A stretch of 64,000 nt of DNA from Phycisphaerae bacterium (GCA_030372985.1 JAUCQB010000072.1:19543-83542), one strand, 5' to 3'; shown: positions 9,306 through 18,969, counted from the first letter of the stretch. Notes: generated from the letters alone by a model not told the origin. Numbers and translations are program-made.

Positions 9306-12300
9306 TCACTTGGAGTGGTCGAAGGAGGCGGGCGCCGATGGGGCGGCCCCGGTTCGCTTCGGCTTTCGCAATTCCGCCACCCATTGCAGCACATAGTAAA
9401 AGACCGGGGTCAGGAGGATTCCGCACAGAGTGACGCCAAGCATGCCGGACAAAACCGCGATGCCCAGGGTTCGACGCATCTCCGCTCCCGCCCCCGAGGC
9501 CGTGGCCAGCGGCACCACGCCCAGAATGAAAGCAAACGAAGTCATCAGAATCGGCCGGAGGCGCAGTCGGGAGGCTTCGACAACCGCCTGCAGACGCGGC
9601 AGGCCATGTTCCTGCTGCTGCTTGGCGAATTCGACGATGAGCACGGCGTTTTTGCAGGCCAGGCCGATCAGCACCACGAAGCCGATCTGAACGAAGATGT
9701 TGTTGTCCAGTCCGGCCAGGGACACGCCGAGCAGGGCAAATGAGATGCTCAGCGGGGCGATCAGGATGATGGCCAGCGGCAGCAGCCAGCTTTCGTATTC
9801 CGCAGAATGCGTCAGAAAAACGAAGAGGACGCATAGGGGGAAAATGTACACGGCGGCGTTGCCCGCCAACTGTTCGAGCAGGGTCAGCTCGGTCCATTCG
9901 ACCTTGAATGATTCGGGCAGTTCGCGTTTGGATAGGGCCTCCATCAGGGCGATGGCCTGGCCCGAGCTGACGCCGGGGGCGGTGCCGCCGTTGATCGGTG
10001 CCGAGGCGTACATGTTGTACCGCGTGATCATGAGCGGTCCGCTGCTGTCTTCGACTCGGGCAACCGTGCCGAGGGGTATCATCTTGCCCTGAGCGTTGCG
10101 CACCTGAAGCCTGGCAACATCTTCTGGCTCGGCTCGAAAAGCCTGGTCGGCTTGGACGTTGACCTGCCACGTGCGGCCGAATCGATTGAAGTCGTTGACG
10201 TAGACGCTGCCCAGGTTGGCTTGCAGCGTGTTGAACACGTCGCTGAGGGCCACGCCGATCGTCTTGCATTTGACACGATCGACGTCCACGTAGAGTTGTG
10301 GTGTGCTCGCGCGGAAGGATGGGAAAACGCCGACCAGGCCCGGTTGTTGGTTTGCCCGCGCTGCGAGGTTGTCGGACTGACCCTGCAGGGCTTCCAGACC
10401 GTTGTCGCCGCGGTCCTCGACCATGAGCTTGAAGCCGCCGGCCGTGCCCAGTCCGTCAACCGGCGGGGCTCCGAATACGCCGACCAGGGCCTCCTGGATC
10501 TCGCGCCGCAGACGTGCTCGCAGTTTGCCCGCAATGCGGTCCGCCCCGAGCTCAGGATCGTGGCGGTGCTCGAAGTCTTCGAGAACGACGAACATTGACC
10601 CGAAGTTGGACCCGTTGACGCCCAGCAGGAAGGACTGGCCGGAGATCGTGATGGTGTGGGCAACGCCCGGAGTCTCATGGTTGATCTTCTCGACCCGGGC
10701 CATGACTTCCTGTGTTCTCTCCAGAGAGGCGGAGTCTGGCAGTTGGGCCGTGACCAGCAGATAGCCTTTGTCCTGGGAGGGGATGAAGCCCGTGGGCACC
10801 GTCACAAGCCCGTAATAGGTCGCCCCCAGGAGGAAGAGGAAAACCAGCAGAGCGGCCGCCGAGCCGCGAACGACCGCGCGGACGGTGTGTGCATATCCGC
10901 CGGTTATCCAGCCGAAGACGGCGTTGAAGGCTTTGAAGAACCACCCGAGAACGAAATTCATGACACGGGTCAGGATATCCTTCTGCTCCTCGCGGGGTTT
11001 CAGCAGGATCGCCGCCAGGGCAGGACTGAGCGTGAGGGAGTTGAACGCCGAGATCAGCGTCGAGGTCGCGATGGTGAGGGCGAACTGGCGGTAAAACTGC
11101 CCGGTAATACCGGTTATGAATGCCACCGGGATGAAAACCGCGCTGAGACCGAAAGCAATGGCGATGACCGCGACAGTCACTTCGTCCATGGATTTGTATG
11201 CAGCCTCCTTGGGCGACAGGCCGTGCTCGATCCAGCGTTCGACGTTTTCGACAACGACGATGGCGTCGTCCACCACCACGCCAATGGCCAGCACCAGCCC
11301 GAACAGCGACAGATTGTTGAGGCTGAACCCCAGCACCGACATCACCGCGAACGTGCCGATCAGCGAGACGGGTACGGCAATGAGCGGGATCAGCGTTGCC
11401 CGCCAGTTCTGCAGGAAGACCAGAACGACGATGGCGACGAGGATAAACGCGTCGCGCAGCGCCTTCTCCACCTCGTGAATCGACTCGCTGACGAACGGCG
11501 TCGTGTCGTAGACGATGCTGTATGCCAGGCCCTCCGGGAACCGCTTGCTGAGCTCCTCCATTTTGGCCCGAACCCGCTGGGCGGTGTCCAGCGCGTTCGA
11601 GCCGGGAAGCTGGTAGATGGCCAGCCCGGCGGTGGGCCTGCCGTCGAGCAGACAGGTCTGGTCTTGCGTCTTGGCGCCCAGTTCGATGGTGGCGACATCC
11701 CGGAGTCGGGTGACCTCGCCGGCTGTTCCCGTTTTGACGATGATCTGCTCAAACTGTTCCGGCTTGGTGAGCCGGCCGAGGGTGCCGATCGTGTATTGGA
11801 AGGCCTGCCCGGGCGCGATGGGCGGCTGGCCGATGTTCCCCGCAGCTACCTGAACATTCTGTTCCCGAAGAGAGTTGACGATGTCGTTGCTGGTGAGGTT
11901 CCTGGCGGCGAGTTGCTCGGGGTCCAGCCAGACTCGCATGCTGTAGTCCTGCTGGCCGAAGATCGATACGTCACCAACTCCGTCGAGGCGGGCCAGCTCG
12001 TCCTTGACCTGGATGGTCGCGTAGTTGCTCAGATAAAGCTGGTCATAGCGATCGTCAGGCGAGGTGAGGTTGACCACCAGCATGATGTTCGGCGATTTCT
12101 TCTTGGTGGTCACGCCGGTCTGCTTGACGACGTCGGGCAGCGCGGGCATGGCCATCGAGACGCGGTTCTGGACGAGCACCTGGGCCATGTCCAGGTTGGT
12201 GCCGAGCTTGAAGGTGATCGTCAGGTTGTACGCCCCGTCGTTGGTCGAGTTGGACGACATGTACAGCATGTTCTCGACGCCGTTGACCTGCTGTTCGATC

Positions 12301-12494
12301 GGGGCGGCGATGGTCTCGGCGACGACTCTGGCGCTGGCTCCGGGATAAACGCAGGCCACCTGGACGGTCGGCGGCGTGATCTCCGGGTACTGGGCGACGG
12401 GCAGGGTGAGCATGGAGACGATGCCCGCGATGGTAATGACGATGGAGAGTACGGCCGCGAAAACCGGCCGATCGATGAAAAAACGGGAAATCAC
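9306..12494 (-). CDS. RND multidrug efflux permease (HAE1 family, AcrB-like)
   Basis: A 1062-residue inner-membrane RND pump, the full family length. It starts with the usual RFFIDRPVFAAVLSI helix. TM4 carries the proton-relay pattern IGVVVDDAIVVVENVER with its paired aspartates, and the second half ends with the duplicated TM bundle (GFVVLIGLACKNAVLIVEFAKQ). Two large periplasmic loops lie between TM1-2 and TM7-8. It should work as a proton-driven trimer with the adaptor encoded just upstream; no TolC-like outer-membrane channel gene is in the window. The GTG start overlaps the adaptor stop codon by four bases, so translation is coupled. Confidence 0.96.
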   Translation of the reverse strand: MISRFFIDRPVFAAVLSIVITIAGIVSMLTLPVAQYPEITPPTVQVACVYPGASARVVAETIAAPIEQQVNGVENMLYMSSNSTNDGAYNLTITFKLGTNLDMAQVLVQNRVSMAMPALPDVVKQTGVTTKKKSPNIMLVVNLTSPDDRYDQLYLSNYATIQVKDELARLDGVGDVSIFGQQDYSMRVWLDPEQLAARNLTSNDIVNSLREQNVQVAAGNIGQPPIAPGQAFQYTIGTLGRLTKPEQFEQIIVKTGTAGEVTRLRDVATIELGAKTQDQTCLLDGRPTAGLAIYQLPGSNALDTAQRVRAKMEELSKRFPEGLAYSIVYDTTPFVSESIHEVEKALRDAFILVAIVVLVFLQNWRATLIPLIAVPVSLIGTFAVMSVLGFSLNNLSLFGLVLAIGVVVDDAIVVVENVERWIEHGLSPKEAAYKSMDEVTVAVIAIAFGLSAVFIPVAFITGITGQFYRQFALTIATSTLISAFNSLTLSPALAAILLKPREEQKDILTRVMNFVLGWFFKAFNAVFGWITGGYAHTVRAVVRGSAAALLVFLFLLGATYYGLVTVPTGFIPSQDKGYLLVTAQLPDSASLERTQEVMARVEKINHETPGVAHTITISGQSFLLGVNGSNFGSMFVVLEDFEHRHDPELGADRIAGKLRARLRREIQEALVGVFGAPPVDGLGTAGGFKLMVEDRGDNGLEALQGQSDNLAARANQQPGLVGVFPSFRASTPQLYVDVDRVKCKTIGVALSDVFNTLQANLGSVYVNDFNRFGRTWQVNVQADQAFRAEPEDVARLQVRNAQGKMIPLGTVARVEDSSGPLMITRYNMYASAPINGGTAPGVSSGQAIALMEALSKRELPESFKVEWTELTLLEQLAGNAAVYIFPLCVLFVFLTHSAEYESWLLPLAIILIAPLSISFALLGVSLAGLDNNIFVQIGFVVLIGLACKNAVLIVEFAKQQQEHGLPRLQAVVEASRLRLRPILMTSFAFILGVVPLATASGAGAEMRRTLGIAVLSGMLGVTLCGILLTPVFYYVLQWVAELRKPKRTGAAPSAPASFDHSK

Positions 12495-13774
12495 GGTTTC
12501 GCCTCCGTTGTCGGCGTACCGGCCTTGACGCGACTCGGAGCCGATGTCGGCTGGCCGCTCGGTTTCTCGATGTCGGTCATGTCCACCCGTTGGGGCACCA
12601 CCGTGACCCCGGGCCGCACGCGCTGCAGCCCATTGACGATGACCCAGTCGTTGGGCGCCAGACCCTCCTGAATGACACGGTAGCCTCCGCTCAGAATGCC
12701 GCTCTTGACCCTTCGATACCTGACGACGTTCTGGTCGTCGACCACCAGGAGATAGCGCTGACCCTGGTCCAGGCCGATGGCACGCTCGGTGACCATCAGC
12801 GCAGGTTGTGGCAGGGAGATCGGTATGGACACGCGAACGAACAGTCCGGCGGTCATGATGCCGTTGCGGTTGTCGAACCGGCCTCGAACCTGAACGGTTC
12901 CGGTTGAAGAGTCCACGGCGGGAGCGGCGTAGTCCAGCACGCCCTGGTGAGGATAACCCGTCTCAGTCATCAACCCCGCAAAGACCGGCCAGCGGACTTC
13001 GTGAAGGGACGGTTGCGAGGCCGCTGCAATGCCCTGCTCGGCCAGTCTCTGTCGGACTCGCTCCCGCAATCTGAGCATGTCGCGTTCGCTGACGTTGAAG
13101 TAGGCATACAGGGTGTCGTCGCTCACGATCTCCGCGAGCACCGTGCTGTCGGCCTGGATCACGTTGCCGGCGTCAGCCAGGTTGCGGCTGATCCGCCCGG
13201 AGATCGGGGCCGTGACCCGGCACCAGTCCAACTCCAACGTGGCCTGATCGATCTCTGCCTTGACCCCTGCAATGTCGGCCTTCAGGGCGTCGCGCGTCGA
13301 CACCGCGGTGACCTGTTCGTCCCGCGCGGCCGCGTCTGTGCCAATCAGCCGATTAACTCTCTCCACCTCGAACTCCGCCTTCTCCAACTGCGCCTGCTTG
13401 GCCTGCAGCAAGGCCAGCTTGGCGTCAAGTCGATTCTTGAACGGCCTGACGTCGATGGTGAACAGCAAATCCCCCTGCTTGACTTTGGCGGGCGCCTTGA
13501 AATGGATTTGTTCCAGGAAACCACCGACGCGCGGCCGCACCTCGACCGACTCGGTCGCCGAGGTGGTGCCCGTGTATTCGATGGCCTCGGCCACCTCCTT
13601 TTGCACTGGCTGACTGACAGTCACCTCGATGGGGGGGGCAGGGGCCGGCTTCGGTGCCGCTTGACGGTCGCAGCCACCCAGGAAGCCCCCGACGGACAAT
13701 GGGACGATGCACTTGATAGCAGCAGTCTTCAGCCACCGTGCTGGCTGAATCGTCCGGACGGTCTTATGTGTCAT
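12491..13774 (-). CDS. RND efflux periplasmic adaptor (membrane fusion protein, AcrA-like)
   Basis: A 427-residue adaptor. I place the start at 13774 because the product then has a short basic N-terminus and a lipoprotein-type signal ending GGFLGGCDRQ; the open frame upstream to 14050 encodes nothing recognisable. Domains in order are a beta-barrel/lipoyl half (EYTGTTSATESVEVRPRV near 75-95), an alpha-helical coiled-coil hairpin (about 120-190, rich in A, K, Q and E), the second lipoyl half (VTAPISGRI), and a beta-barrel with the C-terminal membrane-proximal domain. It links the RND pump to an outer-membrane channel. It overlaps the pump gene by 4 bp. Confidence 0.93.
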   Translation of the reverse strand: MTHKTVRTIQPARWLKTAAIKCIVPLSVGGFLGGCDRQAAPKPAPAPPIEVTVSQPVQKEVAEAIEYTGTTSATESVEVRPRVGGFLEQIHFKAPAKVKQGDLLFTIDVRPFKNRLDAKLALLQAKQAQLEKAEFEVERVNRLIGTDAAARDEQVTAVSTRDALKADIAGVKAEIDQATLELDWCRVTAPISGRISRNLADAGNVIQADSTVLAEIVSDDTLYAYFNVSERDMLRLRERVRQRLAEQGIAAASQPSLHEVRWPVFAGLMTETGYPHQGVLDYAAPAVDSSTGTVQVRGRFDNRNGIMTAGLFVRVSIPISLPQPALMVTERAIGLDQGQRYLLVVDDQNVVRYRRVKSGILSGGYRVIQEGLAPNDWVIVNGLQRVRPGVTVVPQRVDMTDIEKPSGQPTSAPSRVKAGTPTTEAKP

Positions 13775-13952
13775 TTGGAGCCTCAGCAGTTTTGGAAGAC
13801 GTCGATACACCAAACCGCGTAGCCGGACAGAGAATGGTTCTGCCCGGCTCATGGGCCCGAATTGTAGCCGCAGTCCATCACGCCGCACAGGCCCGACCGG
13901 CACCGGGTCGCTTTGGGCTTCATCCGAGAGCGTGGGGAAGGTCGGATGCCAT

Positions 13953-15269
13953 TCAGGCGGGCGTTGCCTGGAGGTCCTTGAGAAGTCGTGGGGCCAGTCT
14001 GTCATGGGTTTCTGTCGCCCAGGTCTGCAATTGGCGCAGCAGCTCGGCAACGACCGGCTTGTTCTTCATCTCATCCCATCGATTGCGGATCTCCTGGGGA
14101 TCCAACTTGTATTCATAGAGTTCCGGTGGTCGCTTCGTGCTCAGAATCAGCTTCCACTGCCCGTTCAGCACGCAGCGCTCCTCGCCCTTTTCAGGTGCGA
14201 AGGGGAAAGGCACGTTTTCCATGAAGGCGTATTCCAGCCCCTGGTCCGTCTCTCCACGCAAAAGAGCGCTGAAGTCTCGGCCCTGCAGGCCGGAGGGCAC
14301 GGGTTTTCTGGCCAGCGACAGCATCGTCGGGACGAGGTCGACGCTGCTGAGCAACGCGTCGCTCCGTCGCCCCGCGGGGACGACGCCCGGCATACGAACG
14401 ATCAGCGGCACGCGAGCCGAGGTGTCGTAGCAGAGCCTTTTGTAGTGATGGTTCCAACGGTAGTTGAAGTTGTGACCGTGTTCGCTGTTAAACATGACCA
14501 GGGTGTTGTCTGCCAAGCGGGCTTCATCCAACGCTTTGAGCAGCCGCCCGGTCGCCTCGTCCACTTTCGTACACATGGCATAGTAGACCCGCATGTCCTT
14601 GTCCGGGATGTGCTGGTATCGCTCGACGTACTGGGCGGGGACCGAGAAGGGGGGATGAGGGGGGTAGTACGAAACACACATGTAAAATGGCTTGCTGCGC
14701 GAACGGCGCAGGAACTGAATGGCGTCATCGGTGATGACGTCCACACTGTAGCGTCTGTTGGCCGCCTCGCCGAAGTAGTGGTCCTTGCCCCGGCCGTCGT
14801 TCGGGTATTCCGGGAATGTGGGAAACGCGTCCCGCCGCACAAGGTGCCACTTGCCGAAGTAGCCGCAGTCATAGTCCTGGGGCGTCAGCATTTCGGCGAG
14901 CGTCTTGGATGCCGTGGGCAGGGCAACATTGTTCTCGCTCACACCGGCCGAGTGGGGGTAGAGTCCCGTGAAGATCGAGGCCCGAGTCGGCGAGCACACC
15001 GGCTGGGTTACGTAAAAGCGGCTGAGAAGGGTGCCGTCGCGAGCCAGTTGGTCAAGGTTGGGCGTATAGATGTCGTTATTTCCGGTCGCGCCGACGCAAT
15101 CGTAGCGATACTGATCCGCCAGAATGTACAGGATATTCGATGAATTGGGGGCGGGCGCCGTTTCCACCGGAGCAGCAAATGTCGGTTCGCTCAGAATCAG
15201 GACAACCGAAAGAACCGGCAACATCAGAACCTGGCCGACGGTCCCCCGACGGGTCTTCTTGATCGTCAA
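13953..15269 (-). CDS. sulfatase
   Basis: A 438-residue secreted sulfatase. The sulfatase signature CSPTRAS lies near residue 82, with the cysteine expected to be converted to formylglycine. An N-terminal metal-site pattern ILADQYRYD resembles the choline-sulfatase/arylsulfatase group. Further family features are FLRRSRSKPFYMCVSYYPPH and FNSEHGHN. I start the gene at the TTG at 15269, which gives a clean signal peptide (VLMLPVLSVVLILSEPTFA) and has a GGAG-type SD upstream. The longer frame to 15482 overlaps the FmdB gene in another frame and is not credible. The likely role is desulfation of polysaccharides or glycans, as in the many planctomycete sulfatases. Confidence 0.9.
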   Translation of the reverse strand: MTIKKTRRGTVGQVLMLPVLSVVLILSEPTFAAPVETAPAPNSSNILYILADQYRYDCVGATGNNDIYTPNLDQLARDGTLLSRFYVTQPVCSPTRASIFTGLYPHSAGVSENNVALPTASKTLAEMLTPQDYDCGYFGKWHLVRRDAFPTFPEYPNDGRGKDHYFGEAANRRYSVDVITDDAIQFLRRSRSKPFYMCVSYYPPHPPFSVPAQYVERYQHIPDKDMRVYYAMCTKVDEATGRLLKALDEARLADNTLVMFNSEHGHNFNYRWNHHYKRLCYDTSARVPLIVRMPGVVPAGRRSDALLSSVDLVPTMLSLARKPVPSGLQGRDFSALLRGETDQGLEYAFMENVPFPFAPEKGEERCVLNGQWKLILSTKRPPELYEYKLDPQEIRNRWDEMKNKPVVAELLRQLQTWATETHDRLAPRLLKDLQATPA

Positions 15270-15322
15270 GTCTCCGCGCTCCCGTCTCAATCCTCGAACA
15301 TCGCGGAACCGCGGTGCCGGGA

Positions 15323-15586
15323 TCACGTGGTTTTCCGAAAACGGCCGCCGCCCTCGTTGACCAGTTTCGTAAAACCTTTGCTCTTGAGGTTCCTGTCGCT
15401 GAGCATGGACTTGACGGACTGGGTGGCGGACACGGCACACACGGAGATAAGCCGTCGCACGACGTTGCCACATTCCGGGCAAGCCTTCAGCGGCTCCTCG
15501 GTCATGGCCTGGCGAATCTCGAATCGCTCGCGGCAGTGTTCACAGGCCTTCTGGGCATCTTCTGCACAATACTCGTAGGTCGGCAT
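15323..15586 (-). CDS. FmdB-family zinc ribbon protein
   Basis: An 87-residue cytosolic protein that begins MPTYEYCAEDAQKACEHC and continues to CPECGNVVRRLIS. The CxxC pairs (CEHC and CPEC) form the zinc ribbon of the FmdB/CxxC_CXXC_SSSS family, typically 60-110 residues. FmdB was named as a putative regulator of formamidase expression, but most members are uncharacterised. The MPTYEY start at 15586 is the family's usual N-terminus, so the longer frame to 15658 is rejected. It lies between lpxB and the sulfatase on the same strand. Confidence 0.88.
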   Translation of the reverse strand: MPTYEYCAEDAQKACEHCRERFEIRQAMTEEPLKACPECGNVVRRLISVCAVSATQSVKSMLSDRNLKSKGFTKLVNEGGGRFRKTT

Positions 15587-15663
15587 GCTCCTACCCATAG
15601 AAAACACGGTACGCGGACCGCCGCGCCGGACATCCCCCTGCGCGCCCGAGATAGCCAATCAGT

Positions 15664-16884
15664 TCAGCCCGCGTCACTATGATTATACGACGAAACCTCT
15701 GCGACGTTGATCATCGCCATTGCCATACGGGCGGTCCGCTCGGCTGCCCGGAACGGGCCCAGTGACGCCGTCACCGCCTTCAACTCGGCACGCATGGTGG
15801 CTCTCCGGTCGGGGTTGTCGAGAATGTCGATTGCCTCGGCGGCGATGGGGGCTGTCGAGTCATAGTATGGCATAAATTCCGGCACAATCCGTCGGCCGGC
15901 AAGGATGTTCACCAAGGACAGGTAAGGCGTCGTGATGAGGTGCCGTCCGACCAGCCGGTAGCCCCACTTGGACCCATTGTACATGACCACCATCGGGACA
16001 CCGTGACAGGCCGCTTCCAGGGTGGCCGTACCGGACGCACAGAGGGCAAAGTCGGCGGCGGACAGCACCTCTGGCAGGTGGGCCACCTCAATCCGACAGT
16101 TGAGATCAGCGATCGGCAGCCTCTCCTGAATCAGGGTCGCAGCCCGGCCGTCTGCCGCCGCGAACAGAAATGCCGCCCGGGGATAGTGGCGGCCGACGGC
16201 TCGGGCGACCTCGATCTGGCCGGGGAGCACCTCCCCGATCACATGGGACCGGGACCCCGGCAGGCACGCGATGACCGGCGAACCGGCCCCCCGCAGGTTG
16301 TCAAGCAGCGAGGACTCGGGCCGGTATCCGGCAAGCTGTTCTATCAGCGGATGCCCGACGTAGCAGGCGTTGACCCGGCGTTGCCGAAAATACTCCTCCT
16401 CAAAGGGCAGTATCGTTGCCACCCGGTCGACCCGTCGCCGTAACCGCCCAATCCTCCAAGGTGCCCATGCCCACAGTTGTGGGGCAATGTAGTAAAGCAC
16501 CGGGCATCCGGATGCTTTAAGTCTTTTAGCCATCGGAAGATGCAGCGCCGGGGAGTCCACAACCACGGCCAGATCGGCCGGAGAGGCCGCCAGGATGCGG
16601 GAGATTTGTCTCAACATCCGCCAAGCATGCCCCAGCAGCCGAACAGCGCCGACCAACATGGCAGATTTCGACGTCAAATCGTCAATCGCAAAGCAGCCTG
16701 CCGCCTGCATTTCTGGCCCGGCGACGCCAAAAACCTCGGCATGGGGGCACAGACGGTGAATTTCGCGGACTAAGCCGGCCGCGTGACGATCGCCGCTTGG
16801 CTCGGCAGCCGAGATGAAGATTCTGGGCTTGCCGGCAGGGCGGCTGGACGGCTTGGCATCTGCTCTGAATTCCGGCACGGCCAT
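15664..16884 (-). CDS. lpxB: lipid-A-disaccharide synthase
   Basis: A glycosyltransferase of about 406 residues that joins UDP-2,3-diacylglucosamine and lipid X to form the lipid A disaccharide on the inner leaflet of the inner membrane. The LpxB features are ISAAEPSGDRHAAGL near the N-terminus, VVVDSPALHLPMAKRLK, YYIAPQLWAWAPWRIGRLR, a CYVGHPLIEQL segment, and the donor-binding region LCASGTATLEAACHGVPMVVMY. Starts at 16926 (GTG), 16902 and 16884 are all in frame; I chose 16884 because of a weak GGTGA box upstream. It is divergent from rpsB. Presence of lpxB argues for a lipopolysaccharide-type outer membrane. Confidence 0.94.
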   Translation of the reverse strand: MAVPEFRADAKPSSRPAGKPRIFISAAEPSGDRHAAGLVREIHRLCPHAEVFGVAGPEMQAAGCFAIDDLTSKSAMLVGAVRLLGHAWRMLRQISRILAASPADLAVVVDSPALHLPMAKRLKASGCPVLYYIAPQLWAWAPWRIGRLRRRVDRVATILPFEEEYFRQRRVNACYVGHPLIEQLAGYRPESSLLDNLRGAGSPVIACLPGSRSHVIGEVLPGQIEVARAVGRHYPRAAFLFAAADGRAATLIQERLPIADLNCRIEVAHLPEVLSAADFALCASGTATLEAACHGVPMVVMYNGSKWGYRLVGRHLITTPYLSLVNILAGRRIVPEFMPYYDSTAPIAAEAIDILDNPDRRATMRAELKAVTASLGPFRAAERTARMAMAMINVAEVSSYNHSDAG

Positions 16885-17075
16885 CGATATATCACCCGTC
16901 ATCGGAAGGGTCAAATGGTCGCCCACGCGGGGGGCTGGCGTTGCCCCAAGCCTTCGAGTAACATAACTGGTTTCCTGTATCGCCCCGGCCTGTGAGTTTG
17001 TGAGTTGTCGGCGAAAGGGGTGAGCCCGCCCCGCAATCGGGTGGGTGTGGGTCGAGAGCGCGGGTGTGCCGCGCG

Positions 17076-17105
17076 CTCGATGAAGTTGCGCGACGCTTCA
17101 TCGAG
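17076..17105 (+). promoter_or_regulatory. candidate rpsB leader hairpin (autoregulatory site)
   Basis: A perfect 10-bp inverted repeat, CTCGATGAAG and CTTCATCGAG, with a 10-base loop sits 31 bases upstream of the rpsB start and is not followed by a T run. Ribosomal protein S2 is known to autoregulate rpsB through a leader structure in proteobacteria. Whether this hairpin serves the same role is inference from position and symmetry. Confidence 0.45.
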
Positions 17106-17136
17106 TCAGCCAGCCAGTCGCAAGCGGAGGTGTCGT

Positions 17137-17988
17137 TTGGCGTCAGAGTTCGTTCGCAAACTTATCGACTCAGGGATTCATTTCGGTCATCGGACCAGTG
17201 CCTGGAATCCCAAGATGCGCCCGTATATTTTCGGGACGCGCAACCAGATTCATATCACTGACATTCGCGAGACCGTCAAGGGCATACTCTGCGCAAGGAA
17301 ATTCGTCGCGAATGTCGTCGCCAAGGGCCAGGATGTCCTGTTCGTCGGCACGAAGCGCCAGGCCCGGCACGCCGTCATGGAGGCCGCCAAACGCACGGGA
17401 ATGCACTACGTTTCGGAGCGATGGCTGGGGGGGACGTTAACCAACTACCGAACGATCCGTTCGCGACTGGCTCGCCTCGAAGAACTGGAGACGATTGAGG
17501 CTGAGGGGATGGCCGGCAAGTACAGCAAGAAGATGATCGCCACGCTGACCCGCGAGCGGCGGAAGATCAAGCGAAACCTCGAAGGTATTCGGGGCATGAC
17601 CAAGCTGCCCGGCGTTCTGGTGGTGATCGACGTTCGGCGCGAATACATCTCCTGTCTGGAGGCCCGCAAGCTGAAGATCCCCGTCATTGGCGTGATCGAC
17701 ACCGATTCGGATCCTGACTACGTGGACATCCCGATACCGGGTAACGATGACGCCATGCGGGCGATCGAGCTGATCTGCGAATCGCTGGTCGAGGCAATCG
17801 AGGAGGGTAAGCGGGGGCGGCCGGCGGAAGCCGCCACCGAGGTTGCTGCGGCCCGTGGGGCGGGAGCGGCAAAGCGTTCAAGCCGGGCGATGGCCCGTGC
17901 CGAGGGACCCGCCGAGCCGGCCGCGGAAGCAGGCGGTGACGCCGCGGGCGGCCAGCCGGTGACCGATTCAGCAGTGGCCTCGACGTGA
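17137..17988 (+). CDS. rpsB: 30S ribosomal protein S2
   Basis: A 283-residue S2. The family patterns are LIDSGIHFGHRTSAWNPKM at the start, VLFVGTKRQARHAV, MHYVSERWLGGTLTNYRTI, and VIDVRREYISCLEARKL with IGVIDTDSDPD. The start is the TTG at 17137: GGAGG at 17126-17130 lies six bases upstream and the frame upstream is not S2-like. The last 60 residues form an Ala/Gly-rich tail, longer than in E. coli S2 (241 residues), probably disordered. It assembles late in the small subunit and is followed by tsf in the usual bacterial order. A leader hairpin lies just upstream. Confidence 0.97.
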   Translation: MASEFVRKLIDSGIHFGHRTSAWNPKMRPYIFGTRNQIHITDIRETVKGILCARKFVANVVAKGQDVLFVGTKRQARHAVMEAAKRTGMHYVSERWLGGTLTNYRTIRSRLARLEELETIEAEGMAGKYSKKMIATLTRERRKIKRNLEGIRGMTKLPGVLVVIDVRREYISCLEARKLKIPVIGVIDTDSDPDYVDIPIPGNDDAMRAIELICESLVEAIEEGKRGRPAEAATEVAAARGAGAAKRSSRAMARAEGPAEPAAEAGGDAAGGQPVTDSAVAST

Positions 17989-18135
17989 ACACCCGCGCGC
18001 GGGCCGGGCGAGACGTGCCCGTGCCGTCTCCGTCGTCGCTCATCGTGATTCATGTGAAGTTGGGTTTGCCGGCAGAGGTGACTGCAAGCCTGGCCCGGCA
18101 GGATGGTCTGTAGAAGGCAAGGAGTATGAGAGCAT

Positions 18136-18969
18136 ATGGCTGAAATTACTGCAGCAATGGTCAAAGACCTGCGCGAACGCAGCGGCCTGCCAATGATGGA
18201 CTGCAAGAAGGCGTTGCAGGAGACGGGTGGCGATGCCGCGAAGGCCCTGGAACTGCTCCGCAAACGCGGGGCGGCGGCGGCAGAGAAGAAGGCCGGCCGT
18301 GCGATGGGCGAGGGACGCATGGGCATATACGTCGACGCGGCGAAGGGCGTCGGGGCGCTGGCGGAGCTGACTTGCGAAACGGCTCCGGTGGGCAGGAATC
18401 CGGACTTCATTGCGCTGGCTGCGAAGATCGCGAAGCACGCCGCCCTCGCGGGCAATGCCGATGCGGCGACCATCGGCGCCGAGAAGTTTATCGATGATCC
18501 GAGCCAGACGGTGCAGGACCTCCTCTTCGACGTTCTCAATCGCATTCGCGAAAACATGAAGATCGCCCGCGTCGCGAGGGTCAAGGGACGCGCCGCCGGC
18601 TACGTGCATCACGACGGCAAGCTGGGCGTTTTGCTGGTTGTCGAAGGTTCCGGCGGCAGCGAGTCCTTGCTGAACGACATCTGCATGCACATCGCGGCCA
18701 TGGCCCCCAAGGCGCTGTGCCGCGAAGACCTGCCGGCCGACGTCGTCGAAAAGGAGAAGGAGATTCAGCGGGCCCAGATCATCGCCTCCGGCAAACCGGA
18801 GAACATGGTCGACAAGATTCTCGTGGGGAAGATGAACCGCTATTTCAGCGAGCAGGTTCTCCTGGAGCAGCCCTTCGTCAAAGATGACAAGAAGACCGTC
18901 GGCAAGGTCCTGCAGGAAGCGGGTCTCAAGGCAGTCCGTTTCCTCCGCATGCAGGTGGGCGGGGCCTGA
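18136..18969 (+). CDS. tsf: elongation factor Ts
   Basis: A 277-residue guanine nucleotide exchange factor for EF-Tu. The N-terminal UBA-like module (MAEITAAMVKDLRERSGLP, then MDCKKALQETGGD) and the C-terminal signature QVLLEQPFVKDDKKTV are clear. The core motif that inserts into EF-Tu, which is TDFV in E. coli, reads TAPV here (CETAPVGRNPDF), so the Asp and Phe of the classical motif are replaced. The rest of the protein is intact, and the same change may be normal in this phylum. An AAGGAG box lies 11 bases upstream of the ATG. A strong terminator follows. Confidence 0.97.
   Translation: MAEITAAMVKDLRERSGLPMMDCKKALQETGGDAAKALELLRKRGAAAAEKKAGRAMGEGRMGIYVDAAKGVGALAELTCETAPVGRNPDFIALAAKIAKHAALAGNADAATIGAEKFIDDPSQTVQDLLFDVLNRIRENMKIARVARVKGRAAGYVHHDGKLGVLLVVEGSGGSESLLNDICMHIAAMAPKALCREDLPADVVEKEKEIQRAQIIASGKPENMVDKILVGKMNRYFSEQVLLEQPFVKDDKKTVGKVLQEAGLKAVRFLRMQVGGA

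Noticed and set aside
10656..12671. 671-codon plus-strand frame
   Set aside because: Antisense to the RND pump; composition rich in D, H, G and R, typical of the opposite strand of a GC-rich gene.
13851..15143. 430-codon plus-strand frame
   Set aside because: Antisense to the sulfatase gene, no SD and no motif.
15270..15482. N-terminal extension of the sulfatase frame
   Set aside because: It overlaps the FmdB zinc-ribbon gene in another frame and precedes a clear signal peptide that starts at the TTG at 15269.
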